From Tritrichomonas foetus (taxonomy: Eukaryota > Parabasalia > Tritrichomonadida > Tritrichomonadidae), in contig MLAK01000617.1 of NCBI GenBank assembly GCA_001839685.1, forward strand, positions 1 to 64,000: a DNA stretch of 64,000 bases, read 5' to 3'. Positions 1-8,368 of the stretch are shown here, one piece after another. The stretch's first letter is position 1, and the number at the start of each line of letters is the position of its first letter. The notes beneath the pieces are model-generated. The model had not been told where the DNA came from. It ran no database searches and worked only from the letters and a program-made list of their open reading frames with translations. The position numbers and the translations under genes are program-made.

Positions 1-1247
1 TGGTAGGACAAAGGTTTATGGGATGGTCCCACAAAATCTTTGGGGGACCATTTTGTAAACCTTTCATATAGGAGGACTGTCATATTAACTACAGGCCATA
101 AAACAAATCTGGCTTTGTAATCATGACATAAAAAACTACTCACAGAAAAGATATTTGTCAAAAATAGACGAAATACTAATGGTATCGTCTCTTTTCTAAT
201 TTTATAGCCTATATATGAAAATATGGCAGTATAAAATAATGGAAAAGCCACTGATATGGTCCAGAGATAAAAGTATAATCCACCATATGCTATATTTTGG
301 TTTCCATCAACACTGCTACTATGACAATTAAAGAAAAAGTCAACACTTGGAATAATAAGTAATCCAGAAGCTATAACATAACCTTTGCATATGTAAGTCA
401 CCAAAACTTCTCTTTTAATCGCATGAAAACCATATGTTAATTCATAAACAAAATGAGCAACTAAAACAATACCTAGAATAATCATGATGAAATATAAAGG
501 TTGGTTTCCATATCCTGCTGTAAAATGGACAAGAAAAAATGACATCAACGACACTACACCAAAACTGGTAATACTTCCAACAAGTCTATTTATTGGCTGA
601 GGATCATGTTGAAGAACCCACATTTTATTATCATTTCCGATATGATAGAGAAAAAATAAAATAAAAACCGAACCAGGCATTCCAAGAATAGCTATGACCC
701 AAAACACCGTATTTTCAGTTTTAGATTGGCATTTAGGAAATGATCTCCAATTCCATCCAGAAGATCTATATATAATAACCATATATGCGAGACCAATGAA
801 ACATATACTCTGAATGGCAATAATTACTGCTAATCCTCCCAATGAATGAATAATGATTTGATTAAGAACCCAAACATATAGAATGGTTGAAAATGAAGTG
901 CAAAAGCAAATTAAAACAAACAAAAAACCGTGAGTAAATCCAAGAAATAATGTTGAAACAAAAAATGGAAATGCACATGATAACATAATGATCATTTCAA
1001 CATTTTCGATTTTTCGAATGTGAAACCAATCATGGAGTATTATATTTATCAAATGGTTTGCCCATTCAAACATCTTTTTAAATGCATTATCAGATGAATC
1101 TGTAGTATTTGATGAGTTCGAAAAAGTAATTCCATATGATTGGAAAACTCTTATTAAAGTTAACAATGCATCAACTAGATTTTTAGATTCCATGAGCTGT
1201 TTAAAAATCAATTTTAGTGATTTCCATGATACTTTAAATTTCCCCAT
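1..1247 (-). CDS. Multi-pass membrane protein of unknown function, 3' end beyond the window edge
   Basis: Translating the minus strand from the ATG at 1247 gives about 415 codons without a stop, running off the window at base 1. The protein begins MGKFKVSWKSLKLIF and has about eight or more hydrophobic segments separated by short polar loops, including FFVSTLFLGFTHGFLFVLI, FYLWTISVAFPLFYTAIF and ILGMPGSVFILFFLY. I do not recognise the family. It could be the membrane part of one of the large trichomonad receptor or cyclase proteins, but no catalytic domain lies in the visible part. The frame is also open upstream, apart from one TGA at 1320-1322, back to an ATG at 1496, so the true start may be there. 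No signal peptide is evident. Confidence is high that this is coding sequence and low for any function. Confidence 0.7.
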   Translation of the reverse strand, partial: MGKFKVSWKSLKLIFKQLMESKNLVDALLTLIRVFQSYGITFSNSSNTTDSSDNAFKKMFEWANHLINIILHDWFHIRKIENVEMIIMLSCAFPFFVSTLFLGFTHGFLFVLICFCTSFSTILYVWVLNQIIIHSLGGLAVIIAIQSICFIGLAYMVIIYRSSGWNWRSFPKCQSKTENTVFWVIAILGMPGSVFILFFLYHIGNDNKMWVLQHDPQPINRLVGSITSFGVVSLMSFFLVHFTAGYGNQPLYFIMIILGIVLVAHFVYELTYGFHAIKREVLVTYICKGYVIASGLLIIPSVDFFFNCHSSSVDGNQNIAYGGLYFYLWTISVAFPLFYTAIFSYIGYKIRKETIPLVFRLFLTNIFSVSSFLCHDYKARFVLWPVVNMTVLLYERFTKWSPKDFVGPSHKPLSY

Positions 1248-1496
1248 GAGATTGTATTTGTATGTAGAATCACTTTTTTGAGAAATACACTCATTGTATT
1301 TAAAATCTGCGTGAAACTCTCATAAAATATTTCTGATTGCTTTACAAATCTTTTGAAAGAACCTTACAAAAAAAATTTTATTTAGATTTTCTGTAAGATC
1401 AAGATCAATATTATTAATCATGTCGAAGCAGTGAGATGGAAATAATTCTTGTATTTTCATTTTCCCATTTCCAAACAATATATCATAAAAATTCAT
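1248..1496 (-). other. In-frame 5' extension of the membrane-protein gene, interrupted by one TGA
   Basis: From the ATG at 1496 the same frame as the downstream membrane protein reads MNFYDILFGNGKMKI and continues for 58 codons to a single TGA at 1322-1320. After it come 24 open codons (including FKYNECISQKSDST) and then the ATG at 1247. The composition looks coding. Either the gene is a recent pseudogene, or the TGA is a sequencing error or polymorphism, or translation starts at 1247 and this is 5' flank. Confidence 0.5.
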
Positions 1497-1647
1497 AAGA
1501 ATATATATATTTACAAGAGATAATGATTTTACAAAATAGTTTTAGTAAATTAATACAAATATATCATAAAAAAATCGTCTAGATAGAATTCACAAACACA
1601 TAATAATAATTAACGTATATAAATGACTTAATCACATGTTATCATTA

Positions 1648-4600
1648 TTATGATGAACTTGTTGTAGGAGGATCCATTGGTGGTAGTTGTGCGGTTTTCA
1701 GTTTAGCAGTCTTCTTATTCAAGCTGTATGCTGTTCCTCTTCCATATGTCAAAACATAGTTTGTATTTGTACTATTTCTAGTTTTCGCCGCACTTATTCC
1801 ACACTGTGGTGGTGTTCCAAGCAGTCTTGCCATTTCGCTTTCGGTAATCATTCCAGTGACACACGAAGCAGGCTTTCCACAAAGGAGGCATCTCAAAGCA
1901 AGTCTTGCTCCTGCTGTATTTCCAGATGCGTTGTCTCCAACATTTAGCTTATCCATCATTGCATCCAAATCATTTCGAGTGACCAGATTCTTCAAAAATT
2001 CTTTTACATGTGCTATTTGAGAATCAAGTTCGTCAATTGAGATTTGGAAGTTCTCAGCAATCTTTTTAACAACAGGTAAAGGGGCAAAACTATTTAAGTC
2101 TTGGACAACTTTTGGTGTCAAGCCCATGAGTCTTTGATCAACTTCAAAACGAACTTGATCGAGAATATTAGTAATAAAGTCAGGATTTTCCTTTGAGACT
2201 GTTTGAAGATCTTGTTTAGATTTAATTTCTTCTTCTAAACGAGCAACGGTTCCTTTAACTTCATCTAAATTCTTGTTTAATTCATCATACATTGCACTCG
2301 AATTGCCTCTACTGCTTGTATTTCGTGAATGTGGTGTTCGCTGTGCAGAAATATCATCATGAACTGGTGTAGAAAGTCTAAGTTCCATTGTTTTCCCTTT
2401 TGGCTGAGTTTCAGGTTCACTTTCAAGTCTTGCTGATGAAAGAGGAGCATCATCACTTACCGAACTTTGTTGTTCATTTGATATAAAATTGGACCTAGCC
2501 ATACGCTCTTCATCAATATTAGGCTGCGTTGCATTTGCAGGTGCTAAAGAATCTGATTTTGATGATTCTTTATTACTTGTTGCTGCTGGGGAAGTTGCAC
2601 GATCATCTGTAAAGACAACTTGACATTCAGTGTCTTCATAGGTTTGAACAGAACGTGAATTAAATGTCACTTTTCGATTATTAGTTGCTGGTTTTGGTGG
2701 AGATTCAGTTGTTGAAACAGTTTTGGAAGTAGAAGTTTCAGCATTTCCATTTGATTGAGTTTCTACTGAAGATCCAGGACGTTTATCTGTTATATTAGAT
2801 TGATTGTTTGATTCATTTGGCGTTTGATTATTTGAAGATGAATTACTTGAATTTTGAACTGAACTTGGGACCTCAGAATTTAATGATCTTTGTGGACTTT
2901 CTACAGCACTAACCGGTGTTAATGCACGAGAACCTCCTGTGCTACCAAATGGTGAATCTTCAGGACTCATGAATCTTACCGGCGAACGATTTTCAAGTGC
3001 ATTGACACGCATTTCTAAAGATGCAACATGTCTTGAGAGATTTCCGAAGTCATCAATAGTAAAATCATCGATTGGATGATCCTCCTCTTCATTGTTTGGT
3101 GAATTTGTCTGAATAACATCTTCATTCACTTCAGTTTTTTCAATGCATTGTTGATTATTATTATTATTATTTGTAGTTTCAGAGATGTTTTGCTGTTGTG
3201 GGGGTTCTTTTGGTGCTGTTTCAGTAATAGTTTTTGTAGGTTGTTTGGAAGGAGTTTCGAAGAGATTTGATTTAGCAGCAGATTTGGATCTAAGTGAAGA
3301 AGAAGATAAAGTTCTAATTATACTATTTCCAGCTAACAGCTCACTTTTTCTTGCGCCAGGCTGATTACTTTGTTGAACTTGTTGGGATCCTGGTTCTTCT
3401 GGTTTCGAAGAATTTGCCATGTTGTCTTGTTGGACATCTGGATCTTGACTCTCAGTATTTGTTGTTAAAACTATCTCACTTTTTACGCCATTATTTAAAT
3501 CTTCAACAACAGCTTTTAAGTTAATGATTTCGTTTTCAAGTTCAGTCAATTTTGTATCTGTATCGTTCAAGTGATGTGAAAGCTCCTTGAAGCTCTGGTG
3601 ATCACGAGGCGTATTTGTCATTGATAATGGTGTTTTTGGAGATGCTGTTCCATTTGGTGGAGTATTAGTACTAAAGGTTAAATTCTTTTTAGAATGAGCT
3701 GGGTGATCAAAACGAGTGAAAGAAGTGTTTCTTATGAAATTTCTTTCCCTGGCATTACCGAATAGTTTGTTATCGTCTTTAACTTTATTGCTGCTTTGAT
3801 TATTTACATAAAGTGGGTCACTTTCAGCGATAGCAAATGTAACGACAGGTTTATTATTGTGGGATGGAGATGGAACAGTGCTTGGGGGTTTTGAGCGATT
3901 AGCTATCGTCATATTTGATTCTTTTAAGTTTTTAATTATTTCGTCTTGTTCTTTAACTTTACTTTCCAAAATGATTTGTTTTTCTTGAAGTTCAGAAATT
4001 AATGGCATCATTTTGGAAATAATAGTGGCAGCATCTTCAGAGACATTACCGGATTTTGTTTCTATTTCTTTCAAAATTTCATTTGTAGCAACTTTTGTGT
4101 TATTTGCATTGTTTGATAAATTTAATGTAAGATCTTCAAGTGCTTTTAATCTTTTTTCGCTTTCTTCTTGATGCAAATTGAGTTTTTCTTCAACCACAAA
4201 AAGTGTCCTGTCACTTTTTTCTAATTTATCTTCTTGATCATCAATTCTTTTTAAAACATTCAAAAATTTTGATTGAAATTCACTTTGATGCATGTCAGTG
4301 TCGCCTATTCTTTTCTTCATCATTTCGATTTGGTTCTGCATCACTTGGAGCTGCTCAAGAAACTCATTTGCCCTCGTGGATGTCAATTGCCGAGGTTTGT
4401 CTTCTTTTCTGGAATCTTTTTTAGAAGTCGATCGAGATCCAGCTTCGAGATCTTCAACGCGCGCCAGAAGTGAATTATATAATGTCATTGATGGGAATGC
4501 GTTCGCAATAAATTGAAGATTTTCTTTTTTGTAAGATTCAATTGCATTATCAATCATTCTTTCGATTTCTGGTCTCTGCGCGCTTTTTGAGTCGTCTATC

Positions 4601-4923
4601 ATTTTTTGCAACTTGCTGCGTAACTCTTCAAACTGCTTATCTAATTCTTCTGTAATGTCTTCAATATTTGCACCTTCTGAAATGCGCGGACGTGCAGAAC
4701 GAAGTTGAACCGATTCCATTTGTTCGACTAATTTGTCTAATCTGTCGTTGATGTCGTTTATTTCCTTCATTTCTTGAAGGGTGGAGATTTGTTGATGCGC
4801 ATTTTCGAGTCTGACTGACAATTCAGTCAGGACCTCTTTCACCGAGTGCGTATCAACCTGCACACTGATTAATTGATCGCTGTTAAGGGCCTCATCTACA
4901 TCGTTGATAGATGAAGAGTCCAT
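1648..4923 (-). CDS. Large coiled-coil, Ser/Asn-rich protein with a C-terminal DUF4795-like Cys motif
   Basis: The 1091-residue protein starts at the ATG at 4923. It has heptad-like coiled coils at roughly residues 25-130, 185-345 and 455-485, a low-complexity Ser/Asn/Thr/Gln/Pro-rich middle (about 490-850), and further coiled coil at about 870-1000. Near the C-terminus it carries LRCLLCGKPASC (about residue 1010) and then a basic tail. A coiled coil followed by a short Cys-x-x-Cys-x-x-Pro element recalls DUF4795 of QRICH2-type axonemal proteins, which suggests a flagellar or cytoskeletal role. That link is inference from one motif and the domain order; a generic coiled-coil scaffold is the alternative. 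No membrane segments or signal peptide are seen. It is divergent from the L9 gene. Confidence 0.8.
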   Translation of the reverse strand: MDSSSINDVDEALNSDQLISVQVDTHSVKEVLTELSVRLENAHQQISTLQEMKEINDINDRLDKLVEQMESVQLRSARPRISEGANIEDITEELDKQFEELRSKLQKMIDDSKSAQRPEIERMIDNAIESYKKENLQFIANAFPSMTLYNSLLARVEDLEAGSRSTSKKDSRKEDKPRQLTSTRANEFLEQLQVMQNQIEMMKKRIGDTDMHQSEFQSKFLNVLKRIDDQEDKLEKSDRTLFVVEEKLNLHQEESEKRLKALEDLTLNLSNNANNTKVATNEILKEIETKSGNVSEDAATIISKMMPLISELQEKQIILESKVKEQDEIIKNLKESNMTIANRSKPPSTVPSPSHNNKPVVTFAIAESDPLYVNNQSSNKVKDDNKLFGNARERNFIRNTSFTRFDHPAHSKKNLTFSTNTPPNGTASPKTPLSMTNTPRDHQSFKELSHHLNDTDTKLTELENEIINLKAVVEDLNNGVKSEIVLTTNTESQDPDVQQDNMANSSKPEEPGSQQVQQSNQPGARKSELLAGNSIIRTLSSSSLRSKSAAKSNLFETPSKQPTKTITETAPKEPPQQQNISETTNNNNNNQQCIEKTEVNEDVIQTNSPNNEEEDHPIDDFTIDDFGNLSRHVASLEMRVNALENRSPVRFMSPEDSPFGSTGGSRALTPVSAVESPQRSLNSEVPSSVQNSSNSSSNNQTPNESNNQSNITDKRPGSSVETQSNGNAETSTSKTVSTTESPPKPATNNRKVTFNSRSVQTYEDTECQVVFTDDRATSPAATSNKESSKSDSLAPANATQPNIDEERMARSNFISNEQQSSVSDDAPLSSARLESEPETQPKGKTMELRLSTPVHDDISAQRTPHSRNTSSRGNSSAMYDELNKNLDEVKGTVARLEEEIKSKQDLQTVSKENPDFITNILDQVRFEVDQRLMGLTPKVVQDLNSFAPLPVVKKIAENFQISIDELDSQIAHVKEFLKNLVTRNDLDAMMDKLNVGDNASGNTAGARLALRCLLCGKPASCVTGMITESEMARLLGTPPQCGISAAKTRNSTNTNYVLTYGRGTAYSLNKKTAKLKTAQLPPMDPPTTSSS

Positions 4924-5387
4924 AATTAACGATTTTGTTGAAAAATCTTTCGAAAACTTTTTAAATTAAAAGAATTCTGTGGATTTTTTCGGTTTTTGTT
5001 CGTTATAACTATTACTAAACTTATTAAGCTGATATTTGGCCAGATTTAGTTATGGTAATCAGCCGCGTTTAATCTTAAAAAGTTTTATATTTGGGGTAAT
5101 TATTTGTGATGATATTTAGCTGAACAGTAATTTGAATAAATATGAATATCATGATTTTTATTATATATTTACACATTATTTGTCGTTTATTAATTATTTA
5201 ATTTGGCATCAATATAATAACTAGTATTTGATATCTTATATACATATAATTAGGAACAAAACATGATTCATAAGATATTCAATGGTTTATGAATGACCGA
5301 TATAATATGACAAGGTCAATTTTTTCCTCAATTAACCTTTGGCCAGCCAAAGGCCTTTGAAAAAGCGGTTATGGTTTGTCCTTTTTC
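4924..5387. other. Divergent intergenic region, coiled-coil gene / L9 gene
   Basis: This AT-rich spacer between two divergent starts must hold both promoters. I see no ORF or RNA gene. Just before the L9 ATG there is a pyrimidine run ending in TTTTTCATG. Confidence 0.5.
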
Positions 5388-5390
5388 ATG
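5386..5390 (+). promoter_or_regulatory. Possible initiator overlapping the L9 start codon (TCATG)
   Basis: The trichomonad initiator is TCA with transcription starting at the A. Here TCA overlaps the ATG, so if it is used the L9 mRNA would have no leader. This is inference from the motif alone; transcription could start further upstream. Confidence 0.35.
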
Positions 5391-5963
5391 CCGCGTCCAG
5401 TTTTGCACCAAGACCACCTTAAAATCGAAAAGGATGTTAAAGTCCAAATCAAATCCGGCGTAGTTACAATCACCGGCAAACGTGGATCCCTCACCCGCGA
5501 TCTTTCCTGCCTCCATCTCGATTTCGAATGGGATGAAGCCGAAAAACAAGTTGTCGCCCGCTGCTGGTTCGGAAACCGTAAACTTGTCGCTCGTATCGGA
5601 ACTCTCTTCGGACACATCAAAAACATGATCACAGGCGTCACACGCGGATATCGCTATAAGATGAGGTTCGTCACAGCTCACTTCCCAATCAAGCACACAA
5701 TCAGCGACAAGAACGACGAATTCGCTTTCACTCACTTCATGGGTCAACGTGAAAAGAAGAGGGTTGTAGCTCCAGCTGGTGTCATCATCAAGGACTCACC
5801 AAGCCAGAAAGAAGAAATCTGGGTGGAAGGAAACAGCCTCGATGATGTCTCACTCACATGCGCCAAAATCCACCAACACACACACATCCACAACAAGGAT
5901 CTTCGTAAATTCCTCGATGGTATCTATGTCTCCGAAAAAGGATACATCGAAGATGAAGAATAA
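5388..5963 (+). CDS. RPL9: 60S ribosomal protein L9 (uL6 family)
   Basis: The 191-residue protein matches eukaryotic L9 along its length. The N-terminal part has VKVQIKSGVVTITGKRGSLT and the second alpha/beta domain has RYKMRFVTAHFPIK. It also carries FAFTHFMGQREKKRVV, the stretch IWVEGNSLDDVSLTCAKIHQ, and the C-terminal RKFLDGIYVSEKG. Length is normal for the family (about 190). L9 sits in the large subunit near the sarcin-ricin loop and stalk base. I chose the ATG at 5388 because the upstream in-frame codon at 5376 is TTG. Codons are richer in C/G at third positions than in neighbouring genes, as expected for a highly expressed gene. Confidence 0.96.
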   Translation: MPRPVLHQDHLKIEKDVKVQIKSGVVTITGKRGSLTRDLSCLHLDFEWDEAEKQVVARCWFGNRKLVARIGTLFGHIKNMITGVTRGYRYKMRFVTAHFPIKHTISDKNDEFAFTHFMGQREKKRVVAPAGVIIKDSPSQKEEIWVEGNSLDDVSLTCAKIHQHTHIHNKDLRKFLDGIYVSEKGYIEDEE

Positions 5964-6683
5964 ATGGTTCTAATTTGCTTCTCATAATTTCACATCCACA
6001 ATAAGGATCTCTCTCTTTTTTTTTTTTTTTCTATTTTTCTTTTCATTTAAACTCCTTGACTTATCTACAGTTTTTCTTTGCCATCAATCAGGTCGAAGTT
6101 TTGCTGAAGCTCTTTTTTTCTGGAATTTTCAAGGATCACTCAAATTCAATTCATGAATGGGTTTTCAGATGTGAATTTCACAAAATAAATCATCAATAGT
6201 ATGGCATTCTATGCATCAGCGTCTTATTGAAAACTAAGCTCATAATCATACTTATTTCGTTTACACATTCGAGATAAGATTGCAATTATCTGTAGAAAAA
6301 AGTTCATCTCAAATGACAAAGATAAGAAATGAATCCTTCATTTTTTGACTTGAGAAAGTATCAAGTTTGATAGTTAGACTTTACAAGTCTAAATGTAATG
6401 TAGAGGTTAATTTCCATTCTATTTATTAAATTCGAATTTTCAATTTCATTTCTTCATCCTGAGTTTACTTTATTTATTTATTTTATTATCGTGATTTCGA
6501 TATAGATTGTCTTGTTCATAGCTTTGTATTGTTCAGTGTTGATTCAGACGTGATGTGAAGACGAGCAAAATGAAGTTATTGATAATTTAACCAATACAAT
6601 TTAAACACGAATAACAGTACATATTACCAACATAATAATATTTATTTATAAATATAAAAAAATTCTGCAAACAGAAAAAAAAT
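5964..6683. other. Intergenic region, 3' of L9 and of the SGF29-like gene
   Basis: This is tail-to-tail spacer. It holds a T-run of about 20 near 6011-6030 and, at 5991-6010, a copy of CACATCCACAAYAAGGATCT that matches the L9 coding strand at 5883-5902 with one difference. No ORF or RNA gene is supported. Confidence 0.5.
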
Positions 6684-7487
6684 TCACGTTTTCCAGTGAG
6701 GTGGGTAGTACACAACAAATTTTTCAGACACAATATGAACAGAATTATCTTCAAATTCAAGTTCATAGCCTCGCTCGTCACTGTCACTTCTTTCTGACGG
6801 CTGCGCTAAAACTTTGGCCAAATAAAATTCTGTTGTCCACTCGCCTGCTTCAGGAAAGAGGGAAAGAACAGTAGATGACTTTGTATGCTCCCATCTTTTA
6901 ATTGGACGTTCAGGAATTATTGTAGGAAGCGGTGTCCAATCGTCGTCCTTAAATTGGACGACTTTAATCTCTTTCTCAAGGTCATCTGCAGTTGGATCGA
7001 ATGCTTCACAAAATCCATTCTCGTGTTTGGTCGTCATGTATAAATAAAAATGTGACTTTCCATCGGTGATAATCCTGGCACAAATGAAGCTGCCTTCTTT
7101 AATATTTCTATTTTTATATGCATAGCAGCCACAGTAAGTCGGAATTGGTGAGGACTTCGTCTTGATTTTGTCGATGAAGAACGATTTAAGATTCTCTTTG
7201 ACGTCTTTGACCGAAGGCAGGCGATTTTCATTGGAATTGGAATTATTTCGATTCGCTTCGTTCAGCAAATTTTCCGTTATTTTGATAACTTGGGTGATTT
7301 CGTCGAATGATTTATTGAATTGGCCGATAATTAAGTGATGAATCCTTTCCGTATCTTTTTTTTGACTCCCATGGGAATTTTGATTTAGCTGACAATTGGA
7401 TTCGGACAACTTTTTGAGGTTTCTGTTTAAGTATTCAATGGCGTTTTTCGTATTGTTGGAATGCAATTTTAAATTGTCATAATCCAT
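6684..7487 (-). CDS. SGF29-like protein with C-terminal tandem-Tudor domain (SAGA chromatin reader)
   Basis: The 267-residue protein starts at the ATG at 7487; the in-frame codon at 7493 is TTG. Residues 1-90 are polar and helical. The C-terminal half resembles the SGF29 tandem Tudor: GSFICARIITDGKSHFYLY, then VVQFKDDDWTPLPTI, then VLSLFPEAGEWTTEFYLAKV, and finally YELEFEDNSVHIVSEKFVVY. The last pair corresponds to the VLALYP...FY and FEDT...VAQRYVV elements of human SGF29. SGF29 reads methylated H3K4 and belongs to the SAGA acetyltransferase complex in the nucleus. Length is close to human SGF29 (about 290). It is divergent from the TM2 gene, 138 bp away. Family assignment is from motif order and is fairly sure. 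Confidence 0.8.
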   Translation of the reverse strand: MDYDNLKLHSNNTKNAIEYLNRNLKKLSESNCQLNQNSHGSQKKDTERIHHLIIGQFNKSFDEITQVIKITENLLNEANRNNSNSNENRLPSVKDVKENLKSFFIDKIKTKSSPIPTYCGCYAYKNRNIKEGSFICARIITDGKSHFYLYMTTKHENGFCEAFDPTADDLEKEIKVVQFKDDDWTPLPTIIPERPIKRWEHTKSSTVLSLFPEAGEWTTEFYLAKVLAQPSERSDSDERGYELEFEDNSVHIVSEKFVVYYPPHWKT

Positions 7488-7490
7488 TGA
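7485..7490 (-). promoter_or_regulatory. TCAATG: initiator-like TCA abutting the SGF29-like start codon
   Basis: On the minus strand the start reads TTTTTTTGTCAATG. TCA directly before ATG fits the trichomonad initiator, here implying a 5' leader of about one base. The same arrangement is seen at the WD40 and GNAT genes. Confidence 0.4.
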
Positions 7491-7625
7491 CAAAAAAAAG
7501 ATGGAAAATGATGGAAAGAAAACGATTACTTTAAAGTCAAAACATTATCGAGATGGTAACTTTTTATAGGTATATTCGTCCATATAATTCAAATGTTTTC
7601 TTTCAAAAGTGAATAAATTCTTAAA

Positions 7626-8099
7626 ATGGTGATTTTGTTTTTTTTGGTGATTTCTGCACAATCCATTTTATGTTCAGACGTATTTGTATGGCAAATGGCT
7701 TGTGAAGAACCAAATCTAAATGACCATGAATGGAAATTTGAACATTGTTTATCAAATAATACTTGGTACCAAAATTGTACAGTATATCCTGTAGTTGAAT
7801 GTGAAGGTAGCCGTAACTTTACACGGTTGCAATGGTGCCCCAATACAACAGGCTTCAATTATGGGAGAACTGTTTTATTTTCTTATTTATTTGGTGTTTT
7901 TGGTGTTGACCGTTTTTATTTAGGGTATACATCAATTGGATTTATGAAGCTTTTTACTGGCGGCTTTTTTATTGTTGGCTATCTTGTTGATTGTATTTTG
8001 ATCACATGTCAGATTGTGAAGCCAGCAAATGGGATGGGTTATGCTGCATTAAAACCATTCCCTTTATTAATGGGCCATCCACATCGTGATATTTTTTAA
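7626..8099 (+). CDS. TM2-domain membrane protein (TM2D family)
   Basis: The 157-residue protein has a hydrophobic N-terminus that looks like a signal peptide (MVILFFLVISAQSILCS). An extracytoplasmic stretch with six cysteines and NNT/NCT/NFT/NTT glycosylation sites follows (about 26-76). Then comes a TM2 domain: two hydrophobic helices (about 81-98 and 108-130) joined by the diagnostic FGVDRFYLGY, with DRF at 95-97. The order signal peptide, Cys-rich ectodomain, TM2 is that of eukaryotic TM2D1-3 proteins. Their biochemical role is poorly defined; animal members act in phagocytosis and Notch-related trafficking. The start is the ATG at 7626. Confidence 0.9.
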   Translation: MVILFFLVISAQSILCSDVFVWQMACEEPNLNDHEWKFEHCLSNNTWYQNCTVYPVVECEGSRNFTRLQWCPNTTGFNYGRTVLFSYLFGVFGVDRFYLGYTSIGFMKLFTGGFFIVGYLVDCILITCQIVKPANGMGYAALKPFPLLMGHPHRDIF

Positions 8100-8209
8100 G
8101 CTGTCTTTTATTCATGGATAAAATTGATTCATGTTTGTATTTATAATAAAGATGTTTCTTTGATTGAATCTATTATTAAAAAATTGTGATTATTCTAAAA
8201 TTTCATTTG

Positions 8210-8293
8210 TAATCCTAATTTAATAATCCTAATTTGGTAATCCTAATCAAGTAATCATAATTTAATAATCCTAATTAAGTAGTCCTAATTTTG
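8210..8293. repeat. 14-bp tandem repeat, six imperfect copies (TAATCCTAATTTAA-type)
   Basis: Six consecutive 14-base units starting TAATCCTAAT (variants TAATCATAAT, TAGTCCTAAT) lie between the convergent TM2 and ankyrin genes. The copies differ mainly in their last four bases. Confidence 0.85.
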
Positions 8294-8368
8294 TTTTTCT
8301 ATAAAACATAAAAATTACAAATCATCGAATGCTTTTTACTAAAAAATAAAAATAAATAATTAACAAGG

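Noticed and set aside
5371..5390. Upstream ATG at 5371 as the L9 start
   Set aside because: It is out of frame with L9; the in-frame upstream codon at 5376 is TTG, so 5388 is the first usable ATG.
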